Assembly: GCA_945622055.1 (NCBI GenBank)
Contig: CALZBV010000025.1
Location: 1-16,587 of the forward strand
DNA: 16,587 nucleotides
Origin: an uncultured Clostridia bacterium
GTDB lineage: Bacteria; Bacillota; Clostridia; Lachnospirales; Lachnospiraceae
Direction of reading: 5' to 3'
Of the stretch, positions 7,297-14,996 are shown one piece after another. The notes beneath the pieces were generated by a model. That model was not told the origin of the DNA and searched no databases. It was given only the letters and a program-made list of their open reading frames with translations. Numbering within the stretch: position 1 is the stretch's first letter; each line of letters starts with the position of its first letter. A program made the position numbers and the translations under genes.

Positions 7297-8514
7297 ATGA
7301 AGGATAAGGTTATTCTTGCTTATTCCGGCGGTCTTGATACGACTGCTATCATCCCGTGGTTAAAGGAAAACTATGACTATGATGTTGTTTGCTGCTGTAT
7401 TGATGTAGGACAGGGCAACGAGTTAGACGGTCTGGAAGAGCGTGCAAAGTATTCAGGTGCTGAGAAGCTTTATATTCTTGACGTTGTTGATGAGTTCGTT
7501 GATGAGTATGCAATTCCGTGTGTAAAGGCCGGTGCTGTATACGAGAACAGATATTTGCTCGGTACCTCCATGGCTCGTCCGGTTATCGCAAAGAAGCTGG
7601 TTGAGATTGCAAAAAAGGAAGGCGCTGTAGCTATTTGTCACGGTGCTACCGGTAAAGGAAATGACCAGGTTCGTTTCGAGCTTGGAATCAAGGCTCTCGC
7701 TCCTGAGTTAAAGATCATCGCTCCGTGGAGATGCAACGATACCTGGAAGATGTCTTCCCGTGAAGATGAGATTGAATACTGCCACCAGCACGGCATTGAG
7801 CTTCCGTTCGACGCCAGCCACAGCTACAGCCGTGACCGTAACCTCTGGCACATCAGCCATGAAGGTCTTGAGTTAGAGGACCCGGCAAATGCTCCGAACT
7901 ACGACCATCTCTTAGTTCTCGGCGTGTCTCCGGAAAAGGCTCCGGATGAGGGTGAAACCATCTCCCTTTCCTTCGAGGCAGGTGCTCCGGTTGCATTAAA
8001 CGGTCAGAAGATGAAGGCCTCCGATATCATCCGCGAGTTAAACAAGCTTGGTGGAAAGCACGGCGTTGGCATCGTTGATATCGTAGAGAACCGTGTTGTT
8101 GGTATGAAGTCCCGTGGTGTTTACGAGACGCCTGGCGGAACCATCCTCATGGCTGCACACGAGCAGTTAGAGGAGCTGATTCTTGACCGTGATACCCTCG
8201 CATACAAGAAGGGCATCGGTGATAAGTTTGCAGATGTTGTTTACGAAGGAAAGTGGTTCACCCCGCTTCGTGAGGCTCTTCAGGCATTCATTGAGTCCAC
8301 GCAGAAGTATGTTACCGGCGAGGTTAAGTTAAAGCTCTACAAGGGCAACATCATTAAGCAGGGAACCACCTCTCCGTATTCTCTCTACAATGAGAGCATT
8401 GCTTCCTTCACAACCGGCGACCTTTACGACCACCACGATGCAGAAGGCTTTATCAATCTGTTTGGTCTTTCCTTAAAGGTTCGTGCCATGAAGATGCAGA
8501 GTCTTGAAAAGTAA
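7297..8514 (+). CDS. argG: Argininosuccinate synthase
   Basis: ArgG joins citrulline and aspartate with ATP hydrolysis to AMP, giving argininosuccinate, in the cytosol. The 405 residues match the family. The ATP pyrophosphatase loop AYSGGLDTT is at 8-16 and the second signature GATGKGNDQVRFE at 116-128. The start is ATG 7297, six bases after AAGGAGG; an upstream ATG at 7276 has no such site. It stands alone on the plus strand, divergent from maf and the other arginine genes, with its own promoter and terminator. Codons such as GTT, GGT and CGT look more biased than in the neighbours, fitting high expression. argH is not adjacent. Confidence 0.97.
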   Translation: MKDKVILAYSGGLDTTAIIPWLKENYDYDVVCCCIDVGQGNELDGLEERAKYSGAEKLYILDVVDEFVDEYAIPCVKAGAVYENRYLLGTSMARPVIAKKLVEIAKKEGAVAICHGATGKGNDQVRFELGIKALAPELKIIAPWRCNDTWKMSSREDEIEYCHQHGIELPFDASHSYSRDRNLWHISHEGLELEDPANAPNYDHLLVLGVSPEKAPDEGETISLSFEAGAPVALNGQKMKASDIIRELNKLGGKHGVGIVDIVENRVVGMKSRGVYETPGGTILMAAHEQLEELILDRDTLAYKKGIGDKFADVVYEGKWFTPLREALQAFIESTQKYVTGEVKLKLYKGNIIKQGTTSPYSLYNESIASFTTGDLYDHHDAEGFINLFGLSLKVRAMKMQSLEK

Positions 8515-8520
8515 TTCTAA

Positions 8521-8565
8521 GGGACAGCCTCATAAACATCCGTTTATGAGGCTGTCCCTCTTTTT
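8521..8565 (+). terminator. Intrinsic terminator of argG
   Basis: The arm gggacagcctcataaac (8521-8537) pairs perfectly over 17 bp with 8542-8558 around the loop atcc, followed by TCTTTTT. It starts six bases after the argG stop. There is no T run on the minus side, so it acts mainly on plus-strand transcripts. Confidence 0.95.
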
Positions 8566-8575
8566 CCATCCTGCC

Positions 8576-8992
8576 CTACTGATTCTTATTCTTATCGTCC
8601 TTCTCTTTTTGAGTTTGCTCCTTTGCAAGTCTCTCCCGTTCCTGTTTTTCCTGAAGCTTTCTGGCACGTTTATAACGTGACTTTAATCTTTCATTCGGAT
8701 TTCCCCAAATAGCAATCACTATACTAAGTCCAAGTCCAAAGCAGATGCAGAGGAATAACCGAAAGCGGATGGCGGTTACCTCCTCCTTTGAAACCTCCGG
8801 AAGCTGTACTGTTGTGGCAGGCGTTGGCTCTTCCTTTTCTTCTGACGCACCGGACGTTACTTCCTCTGTTACTGAATTCTGTTCTTCAGCGGCATATCCC
8901 ATTCTCAGTCTTCCAAAAGCCCCGGCCATTCCAACAAGTGCAGTCACGAGAAAAACTGCAAAAATCACTTTATTCCATACTTTCTTTTTCAT
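8576..8992 (-). CDS. Small type I membrane protein, unknown function
   Basis: I do not recognise a family. The 138 residues show a signal-like N terminus (basic KKKVWNK, hydrophobic 8-26, possible cut after GYAA near residue 35), an acidic Ser/Thr/Glu/Pro-rich stretch (36-70) that should lie outside, a transmembrane helix (about 77-96), and a highly charged Lys/Arg/Glu/Gln tail (100-138) that is probably a cytoplasmic helix or coiled coil. The start was set at ATG 8992; the AGGAAGG upstream would also fit a GTG at 8995. It begins 15 bases after the nfo stop, so the two are likely co-transcribed, though that need not mean a shared role. Confidence 0.75.
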   Translation of the reverse strand: MKKKVWNKVIFAVFLVTALVGMAGAFGRLRMGYAAEEQNSVTEEVTSGASEEKEEPTPATTVQLPEVSKEEVTAIRFRLFLCICFGLGLSIVIAIWGNPNERLKSRYKRARKLQEKQERERLAKEQTQKEKDDKNKNQ

Positions 8993-9007
8993 CACAGCCA
9001 ACCTTCC

Positions 9008-9910
9008 TTACTTTGCACGTATTTTATCCAACAGCCCCGGGTCAAACACGCCGGACCTTAGCATTGCGATTTCCTCCTTATACGGAGCAATTGCACGTTC
9101 CTTACTCTCTTCCGTTTCAGAGACATACGGTGTTTCCAGAATCTTCGGTACATTTTCAAAATCCTTATGAAAAACAACCCTCCGTAACGTCTCAAAACCG
9201 ATGTTGCCAAATCCGATATTTTCATGACGGTCTTTTCGTGCACCACGTACATTTTTACTGTCGTTAATATGAAAAACCGCAATACGCTCCTTTCCGATCA
9301 CCCGGTCAAACTCCTCAAGTACACCGTCCGTATTTCCGACAATATCATATCCGGAATCATGCACATGACACGTATCAAAGCAAACGCTGAGCTTTTCATT
9401 GTAAACCACCCCGTCCATAATCCGTGCCAGCTCCTCAAAGGTTCTTCCGACCTCGCTTCCCTTTCCGGCCATCGTTTCCAGCGCAATTGAAACCGGACAG
9501 TCTTTCGTAAGAACTTCATTTAATCCCTTCACAATCTGAGCAATCCCGGCATCCGTTCCCGCATCCACATGAGAACCCGGATGCAGGATCAGCACCTTGC
9601 TTCCCATCGCATTGGTCCGTAAAATCTCTTCCCGGAGAAAATCAACCGCAAGCGTAAATGTATCTGTTTTTACAGAATTGCCGAGATTGATAATATACGG
9701 TGCATGCACCACAAATTCCGAAAGACCGTTTGCTTTCATAAGCGCCTGACCTTCTTCAATTCTAAGCTCGGAAACCGCCTTTCTTCTCGTATTCTGCGGT
9801 GCACCGGTATACAACATAAAGGTATTCGCACCATAGCTGAGTGCTTCCTTTACCGAACCGAGAAACATTTCTTTTCCACTCATTCCAACATGAGAACCAA
9901 GTTTTACCAT
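9008..9910 (-). CDS. nfo: Endonuclease IV (AP endonuclease)
   Basis: The enzyme cuts DNA 5' of abasic sites in base excision repair. The 300-residue TIM barrel carries all nine zinc-ligand positions of the family: H69, H110 (ILHPGSH), E145 (ALETMAG), D179 and H182 (CFDTCH), H214 (FHINDSKN), D227 and H229 (KDRHENIGFG) and E259 (ILETPY). The length is slightly above the E. coli enzyme (about 285). The ATG follows GGGAGG with good spacing. An intrinsic terminator ends only about 20 bases upstream, leaving little room for a separate promoter. The small membrane protein gene follows after 15 bases. Confidence 0.96.
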   Translation of the reverse strand: MVKLGSHVGMSGKEMFLGSVKEALSYGANTFMLYTGAPQNTRRKAVSELRIEEGQALMKANGLSEFVVHAPYIINLGNSVKTDTFTLAVDFLREEILRTNAMGSKVLILHPGSHVDAGTDAGIAQIVKGLNEVLTKDCPVSIALETMAGKGSEVGRTFEELARIMDGVVYNEKLSVCFDTCHVHDSGYDIVGNTDGVLEEFDRVIGKERIAVFHINDSKNVRGARKDRHENIGFGNIGFETLRRVVFHKDFENVPKILETPYVSETEESKERAIAPYKEEIAMLRSGVFDPGLLDKIRAK

Positions 9911-9930
9911 AAAACCTCCCTAAAATGTAC

Positions 9931-9966
9931 AAAAAGGCTTACAAAGCCATTGGCTTCATAAGCCTT
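9931..9966 (-). terminator. Intrinsic terminator after the FliD-like gene
   Basis: The arms aaggctta (9934-9941) and taagcctt (9959-9966) pair over 8 bp; an inner stem aagcc/ggctt closes around loop att with a two-base mismatch between. On the minus strand it runs into five T (9935-9931). It lies 20 bases after the FliD-like stop and 20 before the nfo start. Confidence 0.8.
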
Positions 9967-9986
9967 CCTCTTACTTTCCTGTGCTT

Positions 9987-10781
9987 CTAGAACAAGGAAT
10001 CAAACAACGAACCGGAATTCATGGAATCGGCCTTGTAGGCGGAACCACTTGCATTGTATGCAGATGCCAGTCTCGTCGACTGTACCTCTGCCGCACCGGC
10101 AAGATTCGAAGCCTTTCTTGCAAGCTTTCCGGTAAAGGAATTCGTTCCCTCAAATACCTTTTGGATATCCTCCATCGCCGTTGCGGTAAACTTCTTTTCA
10201 TCAAGACTCATACGCTTGTCCGAATCAAAGGTAATACCAATTGCAGAAAGCTCATCCTTATACTCATTGGCGAGGTCGGTAACCCACTGCGTCTTCTGCG
10301 TAACAGAAGATGCGCTGACCTTGCTCGTTGCATCTAATGTATCATTATACGCAGAAACAAGCGTCTTCGCTGCACTGACCAAAGACTTATAATCATAATC
10401 TGTCTTCGTAACCGTTGTATTATCTTCCTGTTTCTCGGTAATCGGCTTCTGCGCATACAGGGAAGAGGTTCCGGTCTTCACTGCAGCCAGCCTTGTCGCA
10501 GCATTCTGCAGAGCAGTCGCCTTATCGCTTACTCCGGTCAAATCCTTCGCCGAATCCGTAACATTCGCAAACGCATTCTTAACCGGACGCTTCGTTCCGT
10601 TCTTATCGGAAGAAACCTTCTCCGAGCCGTCTGCATTAAACTTACTATAGTAGGTCTTTAACAGACGTCTGTAGCTTCCTGCCTTAATGTTGGAATACTC
10701 ATTGGCAAGATTCATAAAGGAGCTTGTTCCATTTGTGGAAAAGCCACTGAAAATCGCACTGGAATAATTAAAATATGACAT
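9987..10781 (-). CDS. FliD C-terminus-like protein, unknown role
   Basis: The 264-residue protein has no signal peptide or membrane segment. Its N-terminal part (MSYFNYSSAIFSGF, rich in Asn/Ser/Tyr) I do not recognise. The C-terminal half resembles the end of the flagellar cap protein FliD: SLVSAAKTLVSAYNDTLD (133-150), then LSAIGITFDSDKRMSLDEKK (178-197) and VFEGTNSFTGKL (209-220). True FliD is much longer and has its own N-terminal coiled-coil domain, missing here. No other flagellar gene is near. The start was set at ATG 10781, nine bases after GGAGG; an ATG at 10787 is only three bases from it. It has its own promoter and terminator. It may be a flagellar accessory or export substrate; the name is from motif likeness only. 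Confidence 0.75.
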   Translation of the reverse strand: MSYFNYSSAIFSGFSTNGTSSFMNLANEYSNIKAGSYRRLLKTYYSKFNADGSEKVSSDKNGTKRPVKNAFANVTDSAKDLTGVSDKATALQNAATRLAAVKTGTSSLYAQKPITEKQEDNTTVTKTDYDYKSLVSAAKTLVSAYNDTLDATSKVSASSVTQKTQWVTDLANEYKDELSAIGITFDSDKRMSLDEKKFTATAMEDIQKVFEGTNSFTGKLARKASNLAGAAEVQSTRLASAYNASGSAYKADSMNSGSLFDSLF

Positions 10782-10840
10782 AAGCATCGTCCTCCGTGAC
10801 AATCTGTGACATACAATCGTTACATTCTTTCTCTTATTAC

Positions 10841-10870
10841 ATTATATCGCCACATTCCGCCATTTGTAAA
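10841..10870 (-). promoter_or_regulatory. Promoter of the FliD-like gene
   Basis: On the minus strand TTTACA (10870-10865), an 18-base spacer and a perfect TATAAT (10846-10841) form a good vegetative promoter about 60 bases before the gene. The -10 region also reads GGCGATAT, seven of eight with the motility sigma-D -10 (GCCGATAT), but a TAAA at the proper distance is missing. Confidence 0.65.
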
Positions 10871-10942
10871 GAGGAATTCCAAAAAAGTTTTTCGTGCAAA
10901 GCATGAGCAACGTACGACGATTCCTTTTGCCAGTTAATATAT

Positions 10943-10969
10943 TACAAAAAACCACAATTGTCACATTGT
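10943..10969 (-). terminator. Weak possible terminator of the esterase gene
   Basis: On the minus strand a 5-bp ACAAT/ATTGT stem with a six-base loop is followed by GG and six T. The stem is short and A/T-rich, so termination here would be inefficient. No better structure follows the esterase stop. Confidence 0.3.
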
Positions 10970-10979
10970 TTTCAGACAC

Positions 10980-13295
10980 TTATACAAACAGCTTCGGAAG
11001 GAACTGCATGGCACAGTGTCTCCAGAAGGTCCAGTCATGATAACCATAGTCCTCATACACCTCAATCGGCACACCTGCTTCCAATACCTTCTTTTCATTT
11101 GCACGGGTAGCCTCCAAAAATCCTTCCTTCGTTCCGCAGGCTACAAAAAGCATACGGAAGCGTTTCTGAAATTCTTCAGGCTTTAAAAGCACATCAGAGT
11201 AATCCTCCTCTTCATTCTGAATCACAAGCCCACCGGAGAAAATACCTGCCCAGGCAAACAATTCCGGATGTGCAAAAACAATCTTCTGTGTCTGCATTCC
11301 CCCCATAGAAAGACCTGCCATGGCTCTATGCTCACGGTCGGCAAGCGTACGGTAAGTACTGTCGATAAACGGCACTGCATCCTTTACAAGTTCATCCAGA
11401 AATCCACTCATGGACGGATGACAATTCATATCTGCCGGGAAACCATATCCGGTATTCATTACGATAATCATCTCCTGCATTTTTCCCGCCGCAATCAGAT
11501 TATCTGCGATATTTGCAATCTTGCCCTGCCAGATCCAGCCGGTTTCATTCTCTCCGCCACCATGCTGCAAATACAGCACAGGATATTTCTTATCCGGGTT
11601 TTTCTCATACGAAGCCGGTGTATATACATAGCAAAGCTTCTGTCTGCCCGTAACAGAAGAACGGTAATAATTCATATGGATTGCTCCGTGCAAAACCTGA
11701 CGAAGCCGGTACTCCATAAAATCCTCCTCCGGCATCTCAAGGAAGTTAATCGTGCGGAAACCGCCGTAGCCAACCTGTGCATTCGTGTCAACCACTTCCG
11801 TTCCATTGACAATCAATCCATAGTAATGGAAGCCCTTTTCAATTCCGCTTACCTCACAGGTCCACCAGCCTTCCGTATCCTGCTCCATCGGAAAGCGTCC
11901 CATGCCCCAGATATCTACCTGAACCGTCTTTGCTCCGGAGGTGCGATACCAGAATCTTGCCGTCCCGCTTGCCACATCCACGATTTCATTTCCGCGATGC
12001 TCATCCTTATAACGGCCTGCCGGTCTTCCCTTCTCATCAAAATCAAAAATAAGTCCCTTATAAATCGGGTCAAACATCAGCATATGCTCTGCAAATGTCT
12101 GGCGGTCCAGCTGTTCCGTCGAAAGCACTGCTTCGGTATAGGTAAACGGCTCCTCATCCTCCGGTGCATCCTCACGGAAAATAAGCTGTGCAAAATCCCG
12201 GACGCTTTCTCTCCATACATGCCAGTCATGGAATCCCGGATACGAACGCTGTCCGCCCTTTGCCCCAAGTGCACAGAAACGGTCCGTGTATTCCTTCTGG
12301 GACTCATCCAGTCCTTTCTCTCCGGTACCTGCTGTCATCAGAACCGTATCCATCGGATATTTCTCATGTGCTGCCAGAATAAGCTCTGCTTCAATATCAC
12401 GCATTCCGGAAAAAACACCAAGGTGTGCAAACAACTGAGGATACCTGGAAACAATCTGAATCGCCTGTGCAGAACCAAGCGAAAGACCTGCCATGGCACG
12501 ATTCTTTCTCCCCTTCTTAACCGCAAACCTGCTCTCCACATACGGAATCAGATCCTCTGCAATCTCCTTCGGATAATCTCCCGGGAAAAACACCGGGCTC
12601 TCCCCCTCCTTAAATGCATAGCCGCAGGCCACAACCGCAATCATCTCGCTGCACTTGCCTTCCGCGATAAGATTATCCAGAATCAGATTCAGCTTTCCGT
12701 TCCAAATCCAGCCGGTTTCATCCTCACCGACACCGTGCTGAATATACATGACCGGATACTTCTTTCCCGGCACCTTTCCATAAGATGCCGGCGTATAAAT
12801 CCAGCATTTTTTCATATGCCCGTTTACGTGGGAAACATAGCTGTGAATCTGAACATCCCCATGCAAAACGTCCTTTAAAAACCAGAAATCATCCTGCGCG
12901 TTCGGAAGCTCAAAAAAGTTGGTTGCGCCAAAGCAGCCGTAAGCAATCGGAGCGTTCGGATGCACAACCTTCGCACCGTCCACAAACCACTCATGGTAAT
13001 GAAAGCACGGAGCAAGTCCGGAAACAGTTGCGGAAAACATTCCGTTTTCGTCCTTTGTCAGCGCAATCCTATCCCTGCTGAAATTACCGCCAAAGCCTGC
13101 AACCTCGATCTTCTCTGCCTCCGGTGCATACATGCAAAATTTCACATCGCCATTTTGCTGCACCTGAACCCCCCAATAATCGTCCTTGTAACACAGCGAA
13201 GGTTTTCCGTCCTTTTGCTCAAACTGAACCTTCTTGTAAATCGGATCAAAAAAGAGCGGATACATCGTTAACGCCTGGTTTTGATTTGTCTGCAT
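10980..13295 (-). CDS. Tandem-duplicated CE1-like esterase (two E-set plus esterase units)
   Basis: The 771-residue cytosolic protein (no signal peptide) consists of two homologous units about 392 residues apart: each opens with FDPIYK (17-21 and 409-413), has an E-set/CBM48-like domain (about 45-130 and 437-522) and an alpha/beta-hydrolase of the feruloyl esterase/esterase D kind (about 145-375 and 535-771). Both units keep YTPASY, the oxyanion QHG loop followed by ETGWIW, the nucleophile in AMAGLS (S272, S663) and the catalytic HDW (H356, H753). The acid position looks like Glu in both (E326 in GTGE, E724 in GTKE), where I recall Asp as usual. Such enzymes release acyl groups from polysaccharide fragments; a cytosolic form would act on imported oligosaccharides (inference). 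It has its own promoter upstream and is not tied to purF by function. Confidence 0.9.
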   Translation of the reverse strand: MQTNQNQALTMYPLFFDPIYKKVQFEQKDGKPSLCYKDDYWGVQVQQNGDVKFCMYAPEAEKIEVAGFGGNFSRDRIALTKDENGMFSATVSGLAPCFHYHEWFVDGAKVVHPNAPIAYGCFGATNFFELPNAQDDFWFLKDVLHGDVQIHSYVSHVNGHMKKCWIYTPASYGKVPGKKYPVMYIQHGVGEDETGWIWNGKLNLILDNLIAEGKCSEMIAVVACGYAFKEGESPVFFPGDYPKEIAEDLIPYVESRFAVKKGRKNRAMAGLSLGSAQAIQIVSRYPQLFAHLGVFSGMRDIEAELILAAHEKYPMDTVLMTAGTGEKGLDESQKEYTDRFCALGAKGGQRSYPGFHDWHVWRESVRDFAQLIFREDAPEDEEPFTYTEAVLSTEQLDRQTFAEHMLMFDPIYKGLIFDFDEKGRPAGRYKDEHRGNEIVDVASGTARFWYRTSGAKTVQVDIWGMGRFPMEQDTEGWWTCEVSGIEKGFHYYGLIVNGTEVVDTNAQVGYGGFRTINFLEMPEEDFMEYRLRQVLHGAIHMNYYRSSVTGRQKLCYVYTPASYEKNPDKKYPVLYLQHGGGENETGWIWQGKIANIADNLIAAGKMQEMIIVMNTGYGFPADMNCHPSMSGFLDELVKDAVPFIDSTYRTLADREHRAMAGLSMGGMQTQKIVFAHPELFAWAGIFSGGLVIQNEEEDYSDVLLKPEEFQKRFRMLFVACGTKEGFLEATRANEKKVLEAGVPIEVYEDYGYHDWTFWRHCAMQFLPKLFV

Positions 13296-13350
13296 TTCTT
13301 ATCCCCCAATCCTTGACTACATCAAATTAGTAATCTAAATTATATCTCTT

Positions 13351-13379
13351 ATCATACTACATTTTCTTTCATTCGTCAA
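13351..13379 (-). promoter_or_regulatory. Promoter of the tandem esterase gene
   Basis: On the minus strand TTGACG (13379-13374), a 17-base spacer and TATGAT (13356-13351) lie about 55 bases before the gene. The -35 sits inside the last codons of purF. A second TATAAT at 13344-13339 lacks a -35 at proper distance. Confidence 0.65.
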
Positions 13380-14763
13380 GGCTTTCCACAGGATAGTTTT
13401 GGTCAAAGCAGGCCTTACAAATCGGCAGTTTTCCGACCATTTCCCCAAAGTCCTCCAGCTGCATATAGCCAAGGGAGTCCGCACCGATTCGTCTGCAAAT
13501 CTCTTCCGTCGAATACTCATTTGCAATCAGCTCTTTGTTGTCCGGCACATCGGTTCCGTAGAAACACGGATACAAAAACGGCGGAGAGCTGATGCGCACA
13601 TGAACCTCCTTTGCCCCGGCCTGCCGCATCCTGCGGATCAGGTTTGCAATTGTCGTTCCGCGCACAATTGAGTCATCAATTAACACCACACGCTTGTCTC
13701 TTACCACGCTTTCAATGATACTGAGCTTCATATGCACCGCCGACATGCGTTCTTCCTGTGTCGGCTTAATGAACGTACGTCCGACATAGCTGTTCTTTGA
13801 AAACGCAAGCTTAAACGGAATACCGGATTGCTCCGAATACCCTACTGCTGCCGTAAGTCCTGATTCCGGCACACCGGTTACGACATCCGCCTCCACCGGA
13901 TAACGTTTCGCAAGTGCCCTTCCTCCACCGATTCTCGCATCATAGACACTGATTCCGTCAATCCTCGAATCCAGCCTTGCAAAATAAATATATTCAAAAA
14001 TACAATGTGCTTTTTTCTCCGGCTGCAGAAACTGCATTGAGCTGAGTCCGTCCTTCGTAATCGTGACCATCTCTCCCGGTGCAACATCACGAAGAAACTC
14101 ACCGTCAACCGCACGAATCGCTGCACTTTCCGATGCCAGAATATAAGAATTTCCGCGCTTTCCAATGCAAAGCGGCTTCAAGCCATACGGATCGCGCACA
14201 CCAATCAGCTTTTGCGGACTCATAATCAGAAGTGCATATCCCCCTTTAAGAAGCGGTGCCACCCTGCAGACTGCCTCCTCTATGGATTCTGTGTTCATTC
14301 TCTCCTTTGCAATCCGGTAGGTGATTACCTCGGAGTCTGTCGTCCCGCTAAAAACAGCGCCCTCCTGCTGAAGCTCCTCCCGAAGCCTTCCTGCATTGAT
14401 GATATTTCCATTATGTGCAAGTGCCAGCGTTCCTTTTGCATAATTCAGGGAAATCGGCTGTGCATTTTCCACGCAGCTTGCCCCGGTCGTCGAATAACGC
14501 ACATGACCGATTCCGATATTCCCACGCAGCCGTTCCAGCGCTTCCTTGTGAAACACCTCGCTTACCAGTCCCATCCCTTTGTGCGCACAGATATTTCCAA
14601 TCGGCCCCTTCGTATCACAAACCACAATTCCCGCCGATTCCTGTCCGCGATGCTGAAGTGCAATCAACCCATAATAAATCCACTGTGAGGCGTTGATTGC
14701 CTCCATACTCCAGACACCAAATACCCCGCATTCCTCCTGCGGCTTATCCATTAACTCACACAT
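13369..14763 (-). CDS. purF: Amidophosphoribosyltransferase (glutamine PRPP amidotransferase)
   Basis: PurF makes phosphoribosylamine from PRPP and glutamine, the first committed step of purine synthesis. The 464-residue precursor has an 11-residue propeptide ending EE before the nucleophile C12 (ECGVFGV), as in the B. subtilis enzyme. The glutaminase part shows LQHRGQESAGI (36-46) and the PRPP loop is VVLIDDSIVRGTT (359-371). Four cysteines at the Fe-S ligand positions of the Bacillus type are present (C254, C400, C449, C452), so a 4Fe-4S cluster is expected. The start is ATG 14763, five bases after AAGGAGG. The frame is open further upstream, but that stretch encodes the leader hairpins. 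No other purine gene lies in the window. Confidence 0.96.
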   Translation of the reverse strand: MCELMDKPQEECGVFGVWSMEAINASQWIYYGLIALQHRGQESAGIVVCDTKGPIGNICAHKGMGLVSEVFHKEALERLRGNIGIGHVRYSTTGASCVENAQPISLNYAKGTLALAHNGNIINAGRLREELQQEGAVFSGTTDSEVITYRIAKERMNTESIEEAVCRVAPLLKGGYALLIMSPQKLIGVRDPYGLKPLCIGKRGNSYILASESAAIRAVDGEFLRDVAPGEMVTITKDGLSSMQFLQPEKKAHCIFEYIYFARLDSRIDGISVYDARIGGGRALAKRYPVEADVVTGVPESGLTAAVGYSEQSGIPFKLAFSKNSYVGRTFIKPTQEERMSAVHMKLSIIESVVRDKRVVLIDDSIVRGTTIANLIRRMRQAGAKEVHVRISSPPFLYPCFYGTDVPDNKELIANEYSTEEICRRIGADSLGYMQLEDFGEMVGKLPICKACFDQNYPVESLDE

Positions 14764-14792
14764 AGCGGCCTCCTTATTCTCTCTTCTGTGGC

Positions 14793-14821
14793 AAATGCAA
14801 AGCCGTACCGGCCTTGCATTT
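14793..14821 (-). promoter_or_regulatory. Second hairpin of the purF leader
   Basis: The arms 14793-14805 (aaatgcaaagccg) and 14809-14821 (cggccttgcattt) pair over 13 bp with one G-U pair and a three-base loop. There is no T run after it, so it is not a terminator. It lies about 30 bases before the purF ATG, between the leader terminator and the ribosome site. Confidence 0.6.
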
Positions 14822-14843
14822 CGTGTAAGCATCCTTTTTCCCC

Positions 14844-14886
14844 ACAAAAAAACGAAAGGCGCCTTGGGAACACCCAAAGCGCCTTT
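14844..14886 (-). terminator. Intrinsic terminator in the purF leader
   Basis: On the minus strand AAAGGCGC (14886-14879) pairs with GCGCCTTT (14862-14855), continued by a U-G pair and TTGGG/CCCAA around a four-base loop, then CG and a seven-T run. It is a strong terminator about 80 bases before purF and only about 6 bases after the expected start of transcripts from the promoter at 14899-14927. It may end readthrough from the upstream gene or attenuate purF. Confidence 0.85.
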
Positions 14887-14898
14887 GCTTACCCTCAA

Positions 14899-14927
14899 AG
14901 TCTATTCTTTTTTTCAGCATTTGTCAA
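14899..14927 (-). promoter_or_regulatory. purF: Promoter upstream of purF
   Basis: On the minus strand a perfect TTGACA (14927-14922), a 17-base spacer and TAGACT (14904-14899) form a strong promoter. I see no other good promoter between here and the purF start. Just upstream, 14939-14951 reads AAAACGGAACACT on minus, 11 of 13 with the Bacillus PurBox pattern, but the paired box expected nearby is missing. Confidence 0.7.
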
Positions 14928-14996
14928 GTAGTTTCTGAAGTGTTCCGTTTTCCTTTTCGAGCAGCTTTATGTGCCTTATACACGGCGGTCCCTCCT

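Noticed and set aside
11268..12878. A 536-codon open frame on the plus strand inside the tandem esterase gene
   Set aside because: It is fully antisense to a gene with clear motifs, is rich in His/Cys/Arg as expected of a mirror frame, and has no recognisable domain or promoter.
13311..13381. Inverted 7-mers ccttgac and gtcaagg, 57 bases apart, around the esterase promoter
   Set aside because: Short and far apart; one copy is coding sequence of purF. Probably chance.
14764..14898. N-terminal extension of purF to 14898
   Set aside because: The propeptide plus Cys-1 arrangement and the AAGGAGG site fix the start at 14763, and the extension encodes the terminator hairpin.
14939..14951. A PurBox-like sequence upstream of the purF -35
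   Set aside because: It matches 11 of 13 positions of the Bacillus pattern, but one mismatch is in the core and the second box expected about 17 bases away is missing.
14924..14983. A 19-codon GTG-started minus-strand frame (Lys/Arg-rich) with a GGAGGAGGG site six bases upstream
   Set aside because: Too short to test by coding signal, ends in the purF -35 and would be transcribed only by readthrough. Worth remembering if RNA is found here.
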